Part shown: positions 9,298-17,245 of the stretch, piece after piece | Layout: the number at the start of each line of letters is the position of its first letter | Position numbering within the stretch: position 1 is the first letter of the stretch | From: Duganella qianjiadongensis | Lineage (GTDB): Bacteria; Pseudomonadota; Gammaproteobacteria; Burkholderiales; Burkholderiaceae_D | Assembly (NCBI RefSeq): GCF_009857915.1 | Contig: NZ_WWCM01000010.1 | Coordinates: 62,001-126,000 of the forward strand | Direction: 5' to 3' | Length of the DNA stretch: 64,000 nucleotides | Program-made: the position numbers and the translations under genes | The notes under the pieces: generated by a model | Told to the model about the DNA's origin: nothing | The model's database searches: none | Seen by the model: the letters and a program-made list of their open reading frames with translations, nothing else

Positions 9298-9987
9298 TTA
9301 TTCCGCGCTGACTTCCTCTTGCGCCGTGCGCATCCACTGCACCAGCGGAAACGCATCCTTCAGGCCGCTCACTAGCGTGGGCACCAGCAGTTCCGGCTGG
9401 TTCAGCGGCAGATCGATTTCGGTCCACACGAAAAAGCTTTTCAGCTTGATGTACTCGATATGCTCGTGCGCGGGATCGAAACCTTTAGGCGGGCGCTGCA
9501 GCTTGCCTTCGTTCTGGATATCGCCGAAAGTCGCGCGCAACTTCTTGTTTTTCAACACTTTGGTGAAACCGGCCGCATCCTCCACCATCAGCTGGCGCAG
9601 CGCTTTCAGGCGGGGTGGCGGCGGCATGTATTCACCGGCGCCGAACAGCAGACGGCCTGCCGCATCGATCTGCATGTAGTAGGTAGGACCACCGGCCTTG
9701 CTGGGACGGCGCATGTCGTTCGGCGCTACCGCCGCAGAAAAGCGGGTCTTGTACGGGCTCTTGTCATGGGCAAAGCGCACGTCGCGGTTGATGCGGAACA
9801 TGGCTTTCTTGGGATCGCAGAACTTCACGGCCGGATCGAATTTGCCCAGCTCGGCAATCATCTCCGTGACCACTTGCAGGAATTCGGCCCGCAGAATGTC
9901 GTAGCGAGGCTTGTTCATGATGAACCATGGCCGGTTGTTGTTCTCGGTCAGTTCGGACAGAAAATGTTTGAGATCGCGTAAATGCAT
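9298..9987 (-). CDS. DUF2461 domain protein
   Basis: 229 residues, single domain, no signal peptide or membrane segment. Features typical of DUF2461/TIGR02453 proteins: NNRPWFIMNKPRYD near the N terminus, FRINRDVRFAHDKSPYKT, and YYMQIDAAGRLLFGAGEYMP. The biochemical function of the family is not established. It starts 8 bases after the DegS-like protease stop and is probably in its operon. Confidence 0.85.
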   Translation of the reverse strand: MHLRDLKHFLSELTENNNRPWFIMNKPRYDILRAEFLQVVTEMIAELGKFDPAVKFCDPKKAMFRINRDVRFAHDKSPYKTRFSAAVAPNDMRRPSKAGGPTYYMQIDAAGRLLFGAGEYMPPPPRLKALRQLMVEDAAGFTKVLKNKKLRATFGDIQNEGKLQRPPKGFDPAHEHIEYIKLKSFFVWTEIDLPLNQPELLVPTLVSGLKDAFPLVQWMRTAQEEVSAE

Positions 9988-9995
9988 GGGCTTCC

Positions 9996-11165
9996 TTATC
10001 GCTTGCTGCTGGGACGCTTGCCTACCTGTACGGTCAGCGTGCTTTCCTGATTCTTGCGTAAAATTTTGAGGCTGGCTTTTTCACCCGGCACCAGCTGGGC
10101 GATCACATTCAGCATCTGGTTGGTATCGACGATGGCCTGCTCGTTCACCGTCAGCAGAATATCGCCGGGCTTCACGCCGCCGTGATCGGCCGGACCGTTT
10201 TTCACCACGCCGGCAATGATGGCGCCGCTCTGGCGTTTGAGGCCGAAGCTGCTGGCCAGTTCCGGCGTAATTTCCTGCGTCTCCACGCCCAGCCAGCCGC
10301 GCACCACCTGCCCGTTCTTGATAATGGCTTCCATCACGGATTTGGCAGTGGAAACAGGAATGGCAAAGCCTATGCCTATCGAGCCGCCCGTCTGCGAATA
10401 GATGGCCGAATTAATTCCCAGCAGATTGCCGTTGGTATCGATCAGGGCGCCGCCGGAATTGCCGAAATTGATGGCCGCATCCGTCTGGATGAAATTCTCG
10501 AAGTGATTGATGTGCAGATTGTTGCGGCCCAGCGCGGAGATGATGCCCATGGTGACCGTCTGGCCCACACCGAACGGGTTGCCGATGGCCAGCACCACAT
10601 CGCCCACCTGCGCCTGATCGACCTGCCCCAGCACCATCACCGGCAGCTTTTCCAGACTGATCTTGATGACCGCCAGATCCGTCTCGGGATCGGTGCCCAC
10701 CACCTTGGCGGCAGCCTTGCGGCCATCGGCCAGCACCACCTCGATTTCGTCGGCCGCTTCCACCACGTGGTTATTGGTCAGGATATAGCCTTCGGCCGAA
10801 ACGATCACGCCCGAGCCCAGACTCGATTCTTCCTCATCGGCATCGCTGTCATGGTCGCGCTCGCCGAAGAATTTCTTGAAGAAGGGATCACGCAGCAGCG
10901 GATGCTTGCCGCGCTTGGGTTTCTTGCTGGTGATGATGTTGACCACGGCCGGCATGGCGCGTGCTGCCGCCGCACGGTAGGAACCGGCAGCAGGTACCGG
11001 CGCCCTGGCGGGACGGGCTTCCAGCATCACGGCCGGATGCTCGGCATCGCCCATCTGCTGGGCGCGCGCAGGCGGGCGCCGCTCCGGTCCTACGGCGGTG
11101 TACACCATATACAGTGCCAGTAACACGGTCACCGTTTGAGCAAACAATAACCAGAGTCGTCGCAT
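9996..11165 (-). CDS. DegS/HtrA-like S1C serine protease with one PDZ domain
   Basis: Periplasmic serine protease anchored by an N-terminal helix (5-23). The 389 residues hold a trypsin-like domain with H133 (NNHVV), D163 (ETDLAVIK) and S237 (GNSGGAL). A single PDZ domain follows (about 285-380), the DegS layout rather than the two-PDZ DegP/DegQ. A charged insert (HDSDADEEE, 105-113) sits in the loop before the catalytic His strand. In E. coli DegS triggers the sigmaE response by cutting RseA; whether this one does is inference. It is followed by the DUF2461 gene. Confidence 0.88.
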   Translation of the reverse strand: MRRLWLLFAQTVTVLLALYMVYTAVGPERRPPARAQQMGDAEHPAVMLEARPARAPVPAAGSYRAAAARAMPAVVNIITSKKPKRGKHPLLRDPFFKKFFGERDHDSDADEEESSLGSGVIVSAEGYILTNNHVVEAADEIEVVLADGRKAAAKVVGTDPETDLAVIKISLEKLPVMVLGQVDQAQVGDVVLAIGNPFGVGQTVTMGIISALGRNNLHINHFENFIQTDAAINFGNSGGALIDTNGNLLGINSAIYSQTGGSIGIGFAIPVSTAKSVMEAIIKNGQVVRGWLGVETQEITPELASSFGLKRQSGAIIAGVVKNGPADHGGVKPGDILLTVNEQAIVDTNQMLNVIAQLVPGEKASLKILRKNQESTLTVQVGKRPSSKR

Positions 11166-11201
11166 CGCCGTAGGCCTTGCCGTCGCAGGGACGGCAGCTG
11201 G

Positions 11202-11636
11202 TTATTTTTTCAGGGAGTCGCGGATTTCGCGCAGCAGGGCGATGTCTTCCGGTACCGGTGCTGGCGCCGCTTCGGCTGCCGCCTCGGCCTGCTTATTGCT
11301 GAGATTGCGCGCCTTGTTCATCAGACGCACCATCTGGAAGATCACGAAAGCCAGAATGATGAAGTTGAGCAGGATGGTAGCGAAGTTACCGTAGGCGAAC
11401 ACGGCACCCAGTTTCTTGGCCTCTACCAGACTCAGATTCGAGGCCTGACCGTTGAGGCCGATGTAGTAGTTGGCAAAGTCCAGGCCGCCGAACAGTTTGC
11501 CTATGGGTGGCATGATGATATCGGCGACCAGCGAGTCCACGATCTTGCCGAAAGCGCCGCCGATGATCACACCGACGGCCAGATCGACCACGTTGCCCTT
11601 CATCGCGAATTCTTTAAATTCCTGCATCATTGCCAT
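11202..11636 (-). CDS. mscL: Large-conductance mechanosensitive channel
   Basis: Inner-membrane tension-gated channel that vents solutes on osmotic downshock. It has 144 residues: the N-terminal [20 protein letters not shown] amphipathic helix plus TM1, [16 protein letters not shown] as TM2, and the C-terminal [13 protein letters not shown] helix. ATG 11636, preceded by GGGGAAA, is preferred over an ATG 36 bases upstream because it gives the family N terminus. Confidence 0.95.
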   Translation of the reverse strand: MAMMQEFKEFAMKGNVVDLAVGVIIGGAFGKIVDSLVADIIMPPIGKLFGGLDFANYYIGLNGQASNLSLVEAKKLGAVFAYGNFATILLNFIILAFVIFQMVRLMNKARNLSNKQAEAAAEAAPAPVPEDIALLREIRDSLKK

Positions 11637-11684
11637 AGTCTTTTTCCCCGCTGTGTGGTCAATTGTGAACAAAACCGCGCTTGG

Positions 11685-11712
11685 ATCATACTATTTTTTC
11701 AATCAGATTCAA
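11685..11712 (-). promoter_or_regulatory. Candidate mscL promoter
   Basis: On the minus strand TTGAAT (11712-11707) and TATGAT (11690-11685) are separated by 16 bases, about 50 bases before the mscL ATG. Good match to sigma70; not tested. Confidence 0.5.
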
Positions 11713-11876
11713 AACACCGCTATCAGATGCGCATTTTGGTGCGGTTTTAGGCTATAAATTTGTCTTGCATCAATATCTACCGTTTGTGCGCCCCTAAGTA
11801 GGGCATCACCCTGCAGAATTCAAGCGCACAACGGCGCACTCTGCAGCAACATGCGGGGCCCGAGGAGGATTTTTTC

Positions 11877-11905
11877 TTTAGTTCGAAAACTGCTTACCCT
11901 ATAAT
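11877..11905 (+). promoter_or_regulatory. Candidate petABC promoter in a 366-base intergenic region
   Basis: The gap between mscL and petA (11637-12002) holds no gene I can support. It contains the mscL promoter and, for petA, an exact TATAAT (11900-11905). A weak TTTAGT lies 17 bases upstream (11877-11882). The -10 box lies 97 bases before the petA ATG. Confidence 0.45.
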
Positions 11906-12002
11906 TTAAGGTTGCAAGAAGCTCCGTAGACGGGGTTTTCGCTTCCGATTTTGGTGTATGCGGTATCGGATTTTGTTCGCACTTTGACTGATTGGGGTTT
12001 GT

Positions 12003-12611
12003 ATGAGTAACGAAAAGCAGGTCGATTCCGGCCGACGCGGATTGCTCGTCGCTACTGGCGCGGCGGGTGGTGTAGTGGGGCTGGCAACCGCTGGCGCGTT
12101 GGTAAGTACGTTCCAGCCGTCCGAGCGCGCCAAGGCCGCCGGCGCACCGGTAGAAGTGGATATTGGCAGCCTCAATCCGGGCGAAATGAAAACCGTGGAA
12201 TGGCGCGGTAAGCCCGTCTGGATCATCAAACGTACGCCGGAGATGATCGCCTCGCTGAAAAACACCGACGGCAAAGTTGCCGACGCTGAATCGAAACGTA
12301 ATCCGGACGAATTCACCCCGGAATATGCGCGTAACGAACACCGCTCGCGCAAGCCGGAAATTCTGGTGGCCGTCGGTATCTGCACCCACCTGGGCTGCTC
12401 GCCTTCGTCGAAATTCACCCCCGGCCCGCAGCCATCGCTGCCGGACGACTGGGAAGGCGGCTTCCTCTGCCCATGCCACGGCTCGACCTTCGACATGGCA
12501 GGCCGCGTGTTCAAGAACAAACCGGCACCGGACAATCTGCAAGTTCCGCGTCACATGTTCCTGAGCGACACCAAGCTGGTGATCGGTAAAGACGAGAAAG
12601 GCGAGGCATAA
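12003..12611 (+). CDS. petA: Rieske iron-sulfur subunit of cytochrome bc1
   Basis: Electron carrier of ubiquinol:cytochrome c reductase. It has 202 residues. A twin-arginine-type N terminus (SGRRGLLVATGAAGG) merges into the membrane anchor (12-35). Cluster ligands are C127/H129 (CTHLGC) and C156/H159 (CPCHGS), with the C132-C158 disulfide. Operon start: petB follows after 3 bases and petC after that. Confidence 0.96.
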   Translation: MSNEKQVDSGRRGLLVATGAAGGVVGLATAGALVSTFQPSERAKAAGAPVEVDIGSLNPGEMKTVEWRGKPVWIIKRTPEMIASLKNTDGKVADAESKRNPDEFTPEYARNEHRSRKPEILVAVGICTHLGCSPSSKFTPGPQPSLPDDWEGGFLCPCHGSTFDMAGRVFKNKPAPDNLQVPRHMFLSDTKLVIGKDEKGEA

Positions 12612-12614
12612 ATC

Positions 12615-14027
12615 ATGGCGGCTTTCAAAGAGACCAAATTCCCGGCCGACGCGCCGGCGGCACAAAAAGCGCTGGGCTGGGTCGATGACCGCTTCCCGCT
12701 GAGCAAACTGTGGAACGACCAGTGGGGCAAATACTACGCTCCCAAGAACTTCAACTTCTGGTACATCTTCGGCTCGCTGGCCATGCTGGTGTTGGTGCTG
12801 CAGATCGTCACCGGTATCTTCCTGACCATGCACTACAAACCGGACGCGCTGCTGGCCTTCGCTTCGGTGGAATACATCATGCGCGAAGTGCCGTGGGGCT
12901 GGCTGGTGCGCTATATGCACTCGACCGGCGCTTCGTCGTTCTTCATCATCGTCTACCTGCACATGACGCGCGGCCTGCTGTACGGCTCCTACCGCAAGCC
13001 ACGTGAACTGATCTGGCTGTTCGGTTTCGCCATCTTCCTGTGTCTGATGGCCGAAGCCTTCTTCGGTTACCTGCTGCCATGGGGCCAGATGTCGTACTGG
13101 GGCGCCCAGGTGATCGTCAACCTGTTCGGTGCGATTCCGCTGATCGGCCCTGACCTGTCGCTGTGGATCCGTGGTGACTACGTGGTGTCCGACGCGACCC
13201 TGAACCGCTTCTTCGCCTTCCACGTGATCGCGATTCCGCTGGTTCTGCTGGGTCTGGTTGCAGCCCACCTGATCGCGCTGCACGAAGTGGGTTCGAGCAA
13301 CCCTGACGGTATCGAAGTGAAAGAAAACCTGGGCGCCGATGGCCACCCAGTCGATTCGATTCCTTCCCACCCTTACTACACCGTGCACGATCTGTTCGGC
13401 GTATCGATCTTCCTGACCATCTTCAGCGCCGTGGTGTTCTTCGCGCCGGAAATGGGCGGTTATTTCCTGGAATACAACAATTTCCTGCCCGGCGATTCGC
13501 TGAAAACCCCGCTGCACATTGCGCCGACCTGGTACTTCACGGCGTTCTACTCGGTGCTGCGTGCGACTACCGCGGACTTCATGTGGGTACTGATGTTCTT
13601 CGTGGCTGGCTATGTCAGCTTCGTCTGGCTGAAGTCGAATCTGGCCCGCACCACCAAGACTGCGATTGCCGCAATTGCACTGGTGGCCGTGGTTGGTATG
13701 CTGCCACAGGTACTCGATGCGAAATTCTGGGGCGTGGTGTTCTTCGGTGGTTCGGTGGTGATTCTGGCCTTCCTGCCTTGGCTGGATAAATCGCCGGTCA
13801 AATCGATCCGCTACCGTCCAAGCTGGCACAAATATGTGTACGCCGTGTTCTTCCTGAGCTTCCTGACGCTGGGCTACCTCGGTACCCTGCCGCCAACGGA
13901 AGGCCGTACGATTATTTCGCAAGTCTGCACGCTGCTCTACTTTAGCTTCTTCCTGTTCATGCCGTGGTGGAGCGCCATGGGCACGTTCAAGAAGGTGCCG
14001 GACCGTGTGGTTTATCACGCGCACTGA
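12615..14027 (+). CDS. petB: Cytochrome b of the bc1 complex
   Basis: Eight-helix membrane subunit carrying hemes bL and bH and the two quinone sites. The 470 residues have the heme histidines in the helix around MHSTGASSFFIIVYLHMTRG and in FHVIAIPLVLLGLVAAHLIA. The C-terminal three-helix part is fused, as usual outside photosynthetic bacteria with b6f. The Qo loop motif at residues 304-307 reads PTWY instead of PEWY or PVWY. The gene lies between petA and petC. Confidence 0.96.
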   Translation: MAAFKETKFPADAPAAQKALGWVDDRFPLSKLWNDQWGKYYAPKNFNFWYIFGSLAMLVLVLQIVTGIFLTMHYKPDALLAFASVEYIMREVPWGWLVRYMHSTGASSFFIIVYLHMTRGLLYGSYRKPRELIWLFGFAIFLCLMAEAFFGYLLPWGQMSYWGAQVIVNLFGAIPLIGPDLSLWIRGDYVVSDATLNRFFAFHVIAIPLVLLGLVAAHLIALHEVGSSNPDGIEVKENLGADGHPVDSIPSHPYYTVHDLFGVSIFLTIFSAVVFFAPEMGGYFLEYNNFLPGDSLKTPLHIAPTWYFTAFYSVLRATTADFMWVLMFFVAGYVSFVWLKSNLARTTKTAIAAIALVAVVGMLPQVLDAKFWGVVFFGGSVVILAFLPWLDKSPVKSIRYRPSWHKYVYAVFFLSFLTLGYLGTLPPTEGRTIISQVCTLLYFSFFLFMPWWSAMGTFKKVPDRVVYHAH

Positions 14028-14059
14028 TCGACTTGGCTAAAGTACACAAAGGACATTAC

Positions 14060-14824
14060 ATGAATTTCCCTAAAAAACTGCTCGCCATGCTGGCTCTGGT
14101 GCCGGCACTGGCACTGGCCAACGAAGGCGGCGTCGCTCTCGACAAGGCCCCGGACCGTTCCAACAACATGGCTGCCCTGCAGAATGGCGCGAAACTGTTC
14201 GTCAATTACTGCCTGAACTGCCATAATGCGTCCTCGATGCGTTACAACCGTCTGAAAGATCTGGGCCTGACGGAAGACCAGATCAAGGCTAACCTGTTGT
14301 TTACCGGTGAAAAAGTGGGCGAAATGATGACCACCACCATGCAGCCGAAAGATGCCAAAGCATGGTTCGGCGTGGTACCACCGGATCTGTCGGTCATCGC
14401 CCGCGCCAAGGCATCGAATGCCGGCAGCGGTGCCGACTACCTGTACACCTACCTGCGTACGTTCTACAAGGATGACACCCGCCCGACCGGCTGGAACAAC
14501 CTGGTACTGAACAATGCAGCGATGCCGCATATCCTGTGGGAACTGCAAGGTGAACAAAAGGTTAAAATGAAGGAAGTGCCGGATCCGCACGAAGCCGGTA
14601 AAATGACGCACCAGTTCGATGGCTTCGAACAAATTACTCCAGGGAAACTGAGCAAGATCGATTATGACAATGCCGTCGGCGATCTGGTCGGTTACATGGA
14701 GTGGATGGCCGAACCGGCTGCCGCCACCCGTAAAAAACTTGGTGTGGTAGTGGTCATGTTCATGGCCTTGTTCGCCTTCCTGGCATGGCGCTTGAACGCG
14801 TCCTTCTGGAAAGAAGTGAAGTAA
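14060..14824 (+). CDS. petC: Cytochrome c1
   Basis: Heme c subunit that passes electrons from the Rieske protein to cytochrome c. It has 254 residues: signal peptide (KKLLAMLALVPALALA), heme site C51-x-x-C54-H55 (CLNCH), a candidate methionine ligand in the C-terminal half of the globular domain, and a C-terminal anchor (LGVVVVMFMALFAFLAW). ATG 14060 has AAAGGAC upstream. Last gene of petABC; two terminators follow. Confidence 0.95.
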   Translation: MNFPKKLLAMLALVPALALANEGGVALDKAPDRSNNMAALQNGAKLFVNYCLNCHNASSMRYNRLKDLGLTEDQIKANLLFTGEKVGEMMTTTMQPKDAKAWFGVVPPDLSVIARAKASNAGSGADYLYTYLRTFYKDDTRPTGWNNLVLNNAAMPHILWELQGEQKVKMKEVPDPHEAGKMTHQFDGFEQITPGKLSKIDYDNAVGDLVGYMEWMAEPAAATRKKLGVVVVMFMALFAFLAWRLNASFWKEVK

Positions 14825-14835
14825 ACCAAATCGAG

Positions 14836-14862
14836 AGCGCCGGTTCGCCGGCGCTTGTTTTT
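14836..14862 (+). terminator. Rho-independent terminator after petC
   Basis: AGCGCCGG-TTCG-CCGGCGCT, an 8-bp stem with a UUCG tetraloop, followed by TGTTTTT. It starts 11 bases after the petC stop. Confidence 0.9.
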
Positions 14863-14893
14863 GCGATGCCCGCACTGGCGGGCGATCGATTCA

Positions 14894-14927
14894 GGATGAG
14901 CCGTTCGCGGCGTCATCCTTTTTGTTT
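14894..14927 (+). terminator. Second terminator between petC and sspA
   Basis: GGATGAGCCG-TTCG-CGGC-g-TCATCC with one bulged G, again with a UUCG loop, followed by TTTTTGTTT. It lies only 18 bases before the sspA ATG, so it ends read-through from petABC and would shape the sspA leader. Confidence 0.8.
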
Positions 14928-14944
14928 CTAAGGAACTATAAAAA

Positions 14945-15556
14945 ATGATGGTTCTCTACTCGGGTACGACCTGCCCATTTTCGCAACGCTGCCGTCTGGT
15001 CCTGTTTGAAAAAGGCATGGACTTCGAAGTGCGCGACGTTGACCTGTTCAACAAGCCGGAAGACATTTCGACCATGAATCCTTATGGTCAGGTGCCGATT
15101 CTGGTGGAACGTGAACTGATCCTGTACGAATCGAACATCATCAACGAGTACATCGACGAGCGCTTCCCGCACCCGCAACTGATGCCGGCCGACCCGCTGA
15201 TGCGCGCCCGTGCCCGTCTGATGCTGTTCAACTTCGAAAAAGAACTGTTCGTCCACGTGCACACGCTGGAAAGCGAGCGCGCCAAGGGCAACGACAAGAG
15301 CCACGACAAGGCCCGCGCCGAAATCCGCGACCGCCTGACCACGCTGGCACCGCTGTTCCTGAAGAACAAGTACATGCTGGGCGACGAGTTCTCCATGCTG
15401 GACGTCGCCGTCGCGCCGCTGCTGTGGCGCCTCGACCACTACGGCATCGAACTGTCGAAGACGGCAGCACCGCTGATGAAATACGCCGAGCGCATCTTCT
15501 CGCGCCCAGCCTATATCGAAGCGCTGACCCCGTCGGAAAAGGTAATGCGCCGCTAA
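14945..15556 (+). CDS. sspA: Stringent starvation protein A (GST fold)
   Basis: RNA-polymerase-associated regulator with a glutathione-S-transferase fold. It has 203 residues. The thioredoxin-like half contains YSGTTCPFSQRCRLVLFEKG, NPYGQVPILVE and YESNIINEYIDE. The helical half contains the MLDVAVAPLLWRL core. An AAGGAAC ribosome site precedes it. It is followed by sspB, the usual operon. Known SspA does not act as a transferase. Confidence 0.94.
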   Translation: MMVLYSGTTCPFSQRCRLVLFEKGMDFEVRDVDLFNKPEDISTMNPYGQVPILVERELILYESNIINEYIDERFPHPQLMPADPLMRARARLMLFNFEKELFVHVHTLESERAKGNDKSHDKARAEIRDRLTTLAPLFLKNKYMLGDEFSMLDVAVAPLLWRLDHYGIELSKTAAPLMKYAERIFSRPAYIEALTPSEKVMRR

Positions 15557-15584
15557 GCGCAGTACTGCTGTTCTTGAAGTCTAT

Positions 15585-15625
15585 CGGCGCGTTTGCCAGC
15601 CAGTTCTGGCGGCGCGCCGGGTTTT
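15585..15625 (+). other. Hairpin between sspA and sspB
   Basis: Outer stem CGGCGCG (15585-15591) with CGCGCCG (15613-15619), inner stem GCCAG/CTGGC, and a short TTTT at 15622-15625. Could be a partial terminator or attenuator setting the sspA:sspB ratio. Confidence 0.4.
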
Positions 15626-15643
15626 ATCGCAGTCTGGAAAGCC

Positions 15644-16126
15644 ATGTCTGAAATTTCTACCAAGCCCTATATGCTGCGCGCCATTTACGAATGGTGTACC
15701 GATAGCGGCTATACGCCGTATCTGGCCGTCAAGGTCGACCGTGCCGCCACAGTGCCGATGGAATACGTGAAAAACGGCGAAATCGTACTCAACATCAGCT
15801 TCGGCGCCACTTCGGGCCTGAAGATGGACAACGATGCGATCCGCTTCCACGCCCGCTTCGGCGGCGTATCGCGCGAGATTTTCGTGCCGGTCAATAATGT
15901 GATCGCTATCTACGCCAGCGAAAATGGTCAGGGCATGGCCTTCGAGCCTATGCTGGGCATGGACGAGGCCGAGCCGGAGGAGGAAGAAGAGAGCGCACCG
16001 ACGCTGTCGCTGGCCCCTGCGGCCAGCCCTGCGCCGGCCACGGAAAGCGAGCCGAACGGCACGCCGGACGATGACGGCACACCGCCCAAAAAGGGCGGCC
16101 GCCCCACCCTTACGCGTATTAAATAG
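15644..16126 (+). CDS. sspB: ClpXP specificity factor SspB
   Basis: Adaptor that delivers ssrA-tagged proteins to ClpXP. It has 160 residues. The folded N-terminal domain contains KPYMLRAIYEWCTDSGYTP and VPMEYVKNGEIVLNIS. It is followed by an acidic, Pro/Ala-rich linker and a short basic tail (KKGGRPTLTRIK) where ClpX-binding residues sit in known SspB. ATG 15644 is the family start; the frame is open further upstream. Second gene of sspAB. Confidence 0.94.
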   Translation: MSEISTKPYMLRAIYEWCTDSGYTPYLAVKVDRAATVPMEYVKNGEIVLNISFGATSGLKMDNDAIRFHARFGGVSREIFVPVNNVIAIYASENGQGMAFEPMLGMDEAEPEEEEESAPTLSLAPAASPAPATESEPNGTPDDDGTPPKKGGRPTLTRIK

Positions 16127-16128
16127 CG

Positions 16129-16134
16129 TATAAT
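16129..16134 (+). promoter_or_regulatory. tRNA-Thr -10 box with GC-rich discriminator
   Basis: TATAAT is followed by the GC-rich TCGCCCCG and then the tRNA 18 bases on. This is the layout of stable-RNA promoters under stringent control. The box begins 2 bases after the sspB stop; no good -35 is seen. Confidence 0.6.
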
Positions 16135-16152
16135 TCGCCCCGTACAAGTTTC

Positions 16153-16231
<79 letters not shown>

Positions 16232-16246
16232 TTAATTACTAAAACC

Positions 16247-16286
16247 AAGGGGTTACATGCTTTGCGTGTGACCCCTTTGTTCTTTT
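16247..16286 (+). terminator. Terminator just inside the island
   Basis: AAGGGGTTACA and TGTGACCCCTT form an 11-bp stem (one T-G pair) around a 9-base loop, then TGTTCTTTT. It would end tRNA-Thr transcription, replacing the chromosomal terminator pushed to 19629. Confidence 0.8.
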
Positions 16287-16307
16287 CCGTCTCTCCTACA
16301 TGAGCCA

Positions 16308-16326
16308 TGTAGGCACTGTGTAGGCA
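16308..16326 (+). repeat. Two TGTAGGCA repeats, 11-bp period
   Basis: TGTAGGCA at 16308-16315 and 16319-16326, spaced one helical turn, 77 bases past the left att repeat. They look like recombinase arm-type binding sites; inferred from position and phasing. A related pair lies at 19671. Confidence 0.5.
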
Positions 16327-16347
16327 ATTTCTAAAAAGATAAGGGAT

Positions 16348-17064
16348 ATGCTGGCAAGTCGCTCATTCTCAACAACAAGCGTTTTCGTGCTTCGGATTGA
16401 GGACGTCGAGACATTTGTCCAATTCTTGGTGCAAGACCTGCCGCGCATGAAGTTCTCAATCAAATGCTCCGATACGATTACTCGTTACTTTGATAACTTT
16501 GGTGAGCTGAAGGCTTATACCAATCCTGAACGAGCAGCGATTCAGCAACTGAGGATTAGGGCAGTAGATGACACTGGAGAACAGACAGCAGTCTTTATGT
16601 TCAATTCAGATACTCATTCGAATGTCACGCTGAGCCTTGACGGTGAGGTAGACCTTGTAACTAAGCTAAATCAGTATTGGGAAGATTTTGTCGCCGGACG
16701 GCGCCCATGGTACTCCTGGATTTGCACAGCTTCTTGGGGGATGATTGTTTACGGTGGCTGGCTTTTACTCGCAATTATTGCCATATTGATCATGCTCGCT
16801 AAGACAAAGGCTCCTATCAAGTGGGAGTGGCCCAAAGAGGGAATGCCCTTAGAGGGCTGGGGGAAGAGTTTCATTCTCGGCTCCATCCCGGCCTTGATAG
16901 TGGTCGCTATTGAGAGGGTGAAGAAAACTTATTTTCCAACCGGCACATTCGCTATTGGTGATGGGGTGAATCGCCATGCGAATCAAGAAACGGTGCGCAC
17001 AGTGATTATTGCGGGATTTGTGATTTCCATCATCACAACAGTTGTCCTTTCCTGGTTTATTTGA
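16348..17064 (+). CDS. Unrecognised membrane protein of the island
   Basis: 238 residues, not assigned to a family. The first 125 or so are soluble (FVLRIEDVETFVQFL, then a beta-rich stretch around RIRAVDDTGEQTAVFMFN). Three likely membrane segments follow: WGMIVYGGWLLLAIIAILIM (about 133-152), FILGSIPALIVVAIERV (about 176-192) and IIAGFVISIITTVVLSWFI at the C terminus. AAGGG lies close before the ATG. It runs into the oppositely oriented recombinase fragment with an 8-base overlap. Soluble sensor plus membrane domain would fit an effector protein, but that is speculation. Confidence 0.6.
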   Translation: MLASRSFSTTSVFVLRIEDVETFVQFLVQDLPRMKFSIKCSDTITRYFDNFGELKAYTNPERAAIQQLRIRAVDDTGEQTAVFMFNSDTHSNVTLSLDGEVDLVTKLNQYWEDFVAGRRPWYSWICTASWGMIVYGGWLLLAIIAILIMLAKTKAPIKWEWPKEGMPLEGWGKSFILGSIPALIVVAIERVKKTYFPTGTFAIGDGVNRHANQETVRTVIIAGFVISIITTVVLSWFI

Positions 17065-17245
17065 CTACCCCTAAGACATTGGCGCGTGATATTGCATACT
17101 GCCGCGCAAGTGCGCTCACGCTCTCACCGACTGCGTACTTAGCCATGATTTCCATCCGCTGCTCGGCCGTGGTCTTCGATGGCCGGCCCCGCGACTTGCC
17201 TTCGCTCTTGGCGCGCGCCAGCCTAGCTTGAGTACGCTCCACCAA
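17057..17245 (-). pseudogene. C-terminal fragment of a serine recombinase (Hin/resolvase)
   Basis: VERTQARLARAKSEGKSRGR followed by an Hin-type helix-turn-helix (ESVSALARQYAISRANVLGV) matches only the last 60 or so residues of DNA invertases. The catalytic N-terminal domain with its Ser is absent: in-frame sequence before VERTQ is unlike the family, and no other frame restores it. A relic of an earlier mobile element. Confidence 0.75.

Noticed and set aside
11820..14024. Minus-strand frame of 734 codons opposite petA and petB
   Set aside because: His/Arg/Gln-rich antisense shadow of two well-conserved genes; typical of high-GC DNA.
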